From the NCBI GenBank assembly GCA_001873845.1, contig MNZY01000200.1, positions 1 to 7,483 on the forward strand: DNA of 7,483 nt. The letters are read 5' to 3'. The translations under genes and the position numbers were made by a program. Below, piece after piece: positions 6,053 to 7,483 of this stretch. The notes beneath the pieces were generated by a model. That model was not told the DNA's origin and made no database searches. It saw nothing but the letters and a program-made list of their open reading frames with translations. Position 1 is the stretch's first letter; every line of letters starts with the position of its first letter. Origin of the DNA: Candidatus Altarchaeum sp. CG2_30_32_3053. Its GTDB lineage: Archaea > Altiarchaeota > Altiarchaeia > Altiarchaeales > Altiarchaeaceae.

Positions 6053-7063
6053 TTAAATTTCTTCCGCGATCTTTAAAATATCGGAAAATATTGACGATGA
6101 TGTTTCAGTTGCTCCTGCTCCTCTTCCTGTTATAGTTATATCCTTCGCTATATCCGTGTCTATCATTACAGCATTTAAATTTCCTCCTATATTCAACGGA
6201 CTGTCTTTTCTGATTAACCGCAGAGAGACCTCTGATTTATTGCAGTCGCCTATTAACTTTATAACATAATTATGCTCCTTCGCCAGTTTTATTGCCTCTT
6301 CTGTAATTCCTGTTATACCCGAAATCTGGACATTATTGAAATTTATTTTTCTTTTCATAAGTGCGTTTGCTGCAATAACTACTTTAACAGCAGTATCGTA
6401 ACCACTAATATCATAAGTCGCATCCCTTTCAGCATAGCCCAGTTCCCGTGCTTCCTTTAAGGCAGTATTGAAATCCGTTCCTTCATCAGTCATCTTTGTT
6501 AGTATATAATTTGTCGTTCCGTTGAAAATTCCGTAAATGTTGTTGATTGTGTTAATTTGCAGGGTCTCCCTGCAAAGGTTAAACAGTGGAATTGCCCCTG
6601 CAACGGCTGCTTCGTATAAAATTTTTTTGTTGTGCTTTTTTGCCAACTCTGTTATTTCGTTAAATTTTAATGCAACAGGTGATTTATTTGAGGTTACAAC
6701 ATGCCTGTTGTTATTTAATGCATTAATAATGTTGCTTAATCCGGGTTCTCCTGTCCGAATATTTCCGGGTGTTAATTCCAGTGCAATATCAGCATCAACC
6801 CCTTTAAGCACATCATTTGCTGTTTTTTCGGAAAAATTTTTGTGTTCGTTAAATTTTTTGTTTTTGGCAAGTTCAAGCACTTCATTTAAATTTATCCCGT
6901 TGCCATCATCATTATTAATTATTGAGCCGTTCCATTCACAGATTGCCTTTACTCTAAATTTATAACCCTGTTCGGTAAGAAATTTCTCCTTCCTGAGCAG
7001 GACATCTGAAAATCCCCTTCCTATGTTTCCAAATCCTATTATGATTAAATTTATGGCCTTCAT
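6053..7063 (-). CDS. hom: homoserine dehydrogenase (ACT-less form)
   Basis: The enzyme reduces aspartate semialdehyde to homoserine with NAD(P)H, the branch point toward threonine and methionine. The 336-aa sequence has the Rossmann motif GFGNIGRGF (10-18), VVTSNKSPVAL (122-131) with K127, EAAVAGAIPLF (151-161), GIFNGTTNYIL (178-188), and the catalytic block ELGYAERDATYDISGYDTAVK (207-227). In that block E212, D223 and K227 have the same spacing as the yeast catalytic E208/D219/K223. The usual ExDP is ERDA here. GRGAGATETSSSI (313-325) closes the NAD domain. There is no C-terminal ACT domain, so threonine feedback through such a domain is not expected. It is a stand-alone gene, convergent with sua5 (12 bp apart). 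TATAT directly before the ATG (7064-7070) is too close to serve as its TATA box, and a box near 7080-7090 is only weak. Confidence 0.96.
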   Translation of the reverse strand: MKAINLIIIGFGNIGRGFSDVLLRKEKFLTEQGYKFRVKAICEWNGSIINNDDGNGINLNEVLELAKNKKFNEHKNFSEKTANDVLKGVDADIALELTPGNIRTGEPGLSNIINALNNNRHVVTSNKSPVALKFNEITELAKKHNKKILYEAAVAGAIPLFNLCRETLQINTINNIYGIFNGTTNYILTKMTDEGTDFNTALKEARELGYAERDATYDISGYDTAVKVVIAANALMKRKINFNNVQISGITGITEEAIKLAKEHNYVIKLIGDCNKSEVSLRLIRKDSPLNIGGNLNAVMIDTDIAKDITITGRGAGATETSSSIFSDILKIAEEI

Positions 7064-7091
7064 TATATAAAAATTTTATGTAAAATTTAAC

Positions 7092-7117
7092 TGGTAATGC
7101 TAATTGGTAATGCTATT
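7092..7117. repeat. 13-bp tandem duplication upstream of hom
   Basis: TGGTAATGCTAAT (7092-7104) is followed directly by TGGTAATGCTATT (7105-7117), 12 of 13 bases identical. It lies 29 bp upstream of the hom start codon, in the divergent spacer shared with the small membrane-protein gene. That position would suit an operator, but slippage is an equal explanation. Confidence 0.6.
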
Positions 7118-7161
7118 ATTAATTTAATCTTGAAAACAAATTTTTAACTTTTAACATTGAA

Positions 7162-7174
7162 CTTTATAAAATTT
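7162..7174 (+). promoter_or_regulatory. TATA-like box before the small membrane-protein gene
   Basis: CTTTATAAAATTT is centred about 20 nt before the ATG at 7188. The spacing is slightly short for a leaderless start but within the range seen for other genes in this window. Confidence 0.4.
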
Positions 7175-7187
7175 TAAAAATAACAGG

Positions 7188-7283
7188 ATGAATTATCAAA
7201 AGTTTTTTTATATTGCAGGAACTATATTTTTTATCTGTGCGGCGGTCTTTGCAATAATAATACCCATCTTTCAAAGTTATTAG
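7188..7283 (+). CDS. probable 31-aa single-helix membrane protein
   Basis: ATG at 7188 opens a frame of 31 codons ending in TAG at 7281-7283. After a short polar start (MNYQK) nearly the whole chain is hydrophobic: FFYIAGTIFFICAAVF continuing through AIIIPIF, followed by QSY at the C-terminus. That is one membrane-spanning helix. A TATA-like box lies about 20 nt upstream, and AGG directly precedes the ATG. GC rises locally in the middle of the frame (GTGCGGCGGTC), as coding DNA would. It is too short for standard gene calling. I recognise no family. The opposite strand also has an open frame across part of it (7231-7395), so the call is moderate. Confidence 0.45.
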   Translation: MNYQKFFYIAGTIFFICAAVFAIIIPIFQSY

Positions 7284-7353
7284 ATTTTTGAGTTACTAAT
7301 TTGTTTTCATACCCTTTACCTACACCGTTTTGTTCTATTTTATTTTTCCAATT

Positions 7354-7433
7354 TTCTTGCCACCAACAAAATTTAATTAAAACATTTAGATACAATACTT
7401 ATTTTTCTTATTTTTTTAAATTCTTGCCACTAA
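7354..7433. repeat. spaced direct repeat TTCTTGCCACYAA
   Basis: TTCTTGCCACCAA (7354-7366) recurs as TTCTTGCCACTAA (7421-7433), 67 bp apart, with one mismatch. It is the most GC-containing motif in an otherwise A/T spacer. The second copy ends just before the TATA-like box of the gene starting at 7468, so a regulator binding site is possible but unproven. Confidence 0.5.
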
Positions 7434-7435
7434 TT

Positions 7436-7448
7436 TATTTATATATAA
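7436..7448 (+). promoter_or_regulatory. TATA box of the gene starting at 7468
   Basis: TTATTTATATATA-type sequence (core TATATATAA, 7440-7448) lies about 24 nt upstream of the ATG at 7468. This is the spacing of a leaderless archaeal promoter and is one of the clearest examples in the window. Confidence 0.5.
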
Positions 7449-7467
7449 TCATAATATATAATATAAA

Positions 7468-7483
7468 ATGGCAGAATCAAATG
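7468..7483 (+). CDS. start of a gene cut by the right edge
   Basis: Only five codons are visible (MAESN). The call rests on the well-placed TATA box 24 nt upstream and the ATG in an AAAATGGCA context like that of sua5. There is no Shine-Dalgarno site. Too little is present to suggest a product. Confidence 0.45.

Larger units (their letters stand above)
7284..7467. other. T-rich intergenic spacer
   Basis: No supported gene is seen. T-runs just after 7283 could end transcription of the small gene. The spacer carries a spaced direct repeat (7354-7433) and the promoter of the next gene. Confidence 0.5.

Noticed and set aside
7231..7395. Minus-strand open frame of 54 codons from a TTG, overlapping the small membrane-protein gene antisense
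   Set aside because: It has no ATG and no recognisable family, and much of it lies in T-rich spacer. The plus-strand frame has an ATG, a promoter-like box and a coherent membrane-helix composition, so it is preferred, though not proven.
1..7483. A complete defence, toxin-antitoxin or mobile system
   Set aside because: The only defence-associated candidate is the DUF1016-type gene, which is broken. No transposase, integrase, restriction, Cas or toxin gene is present, and the remaining genes are housekeeping.

Overview
The window looks like archaeal chromosome, strongly AT-rich. The evidence is the gene set: a DRG/Rbg-type GTPase, a DUF1464-family ASKHA protein, the B subunit of topoisomerase VI, a four-CxxC Zn-ribbon protein of the archaeal translation-associated type, a stand-alone YrdC-domain protein and a homoserine dehydrogenase. 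Starts are SD-poor, and several are preceded by a TATA-like box about 20-27 nt upstream of the ATG, as expected for leaderless archaeal transcripts. The AT bias and gene mix would suit an Altiarchaeota-like or related uncultured euryarchaeal/DPANN lineage, but that assignment is a guess.

Layout, left to right. Positions 1-342 hold a possible gene tail at the extreme left edge, then AT-rich intergenic DNA and the promoter of the DRG GTPase (343-1464, +). Positions 1465-1932 have no intact gene; they contain a short inverted repeat resembling IS/MITE ends (1594-1662) and, on the minus strand, what looks like a decayed reading frame (1703-1911). The DUF1464 gene follows (1933-2976, -). Divergent from it is a broken DUF1016/YhcG-type gene (3065-3493, +) that has lost its catalytic part. 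Then come top6B (3508-5229, +), with tandem repeats at both ends, a Zn-ribbon gene (about 5327-5485, +) and a sua5/yrdC-type gene (5495-6040, +). Homoserine dehydrogenase (6053-7063, -) converges on sua5 with only 12 bp between them. The right end has a probable unannotated single-helix membrane peptide (7188-7283, +) and the first codons of another gene (7468 onward, +).

Most genes are housekeeping. DRG GTPase, the Zn-ribbon protein and the YrdC protein (tRNA t6A modification) all relate to translation. Topoisomerase VI relaxes and decatenates DNA, and homoserine dehydrogenase serves threonine/methionine synthesis. I find no complete new defence or mobile system. The interesting material is at the edges: the degraded nuclease-family gene, the repeated tandem duplications (36, 24, 14 and 13 bp) around gene ends, the lone top6B, the membrane microprotein and the decayed minus-strand frame.
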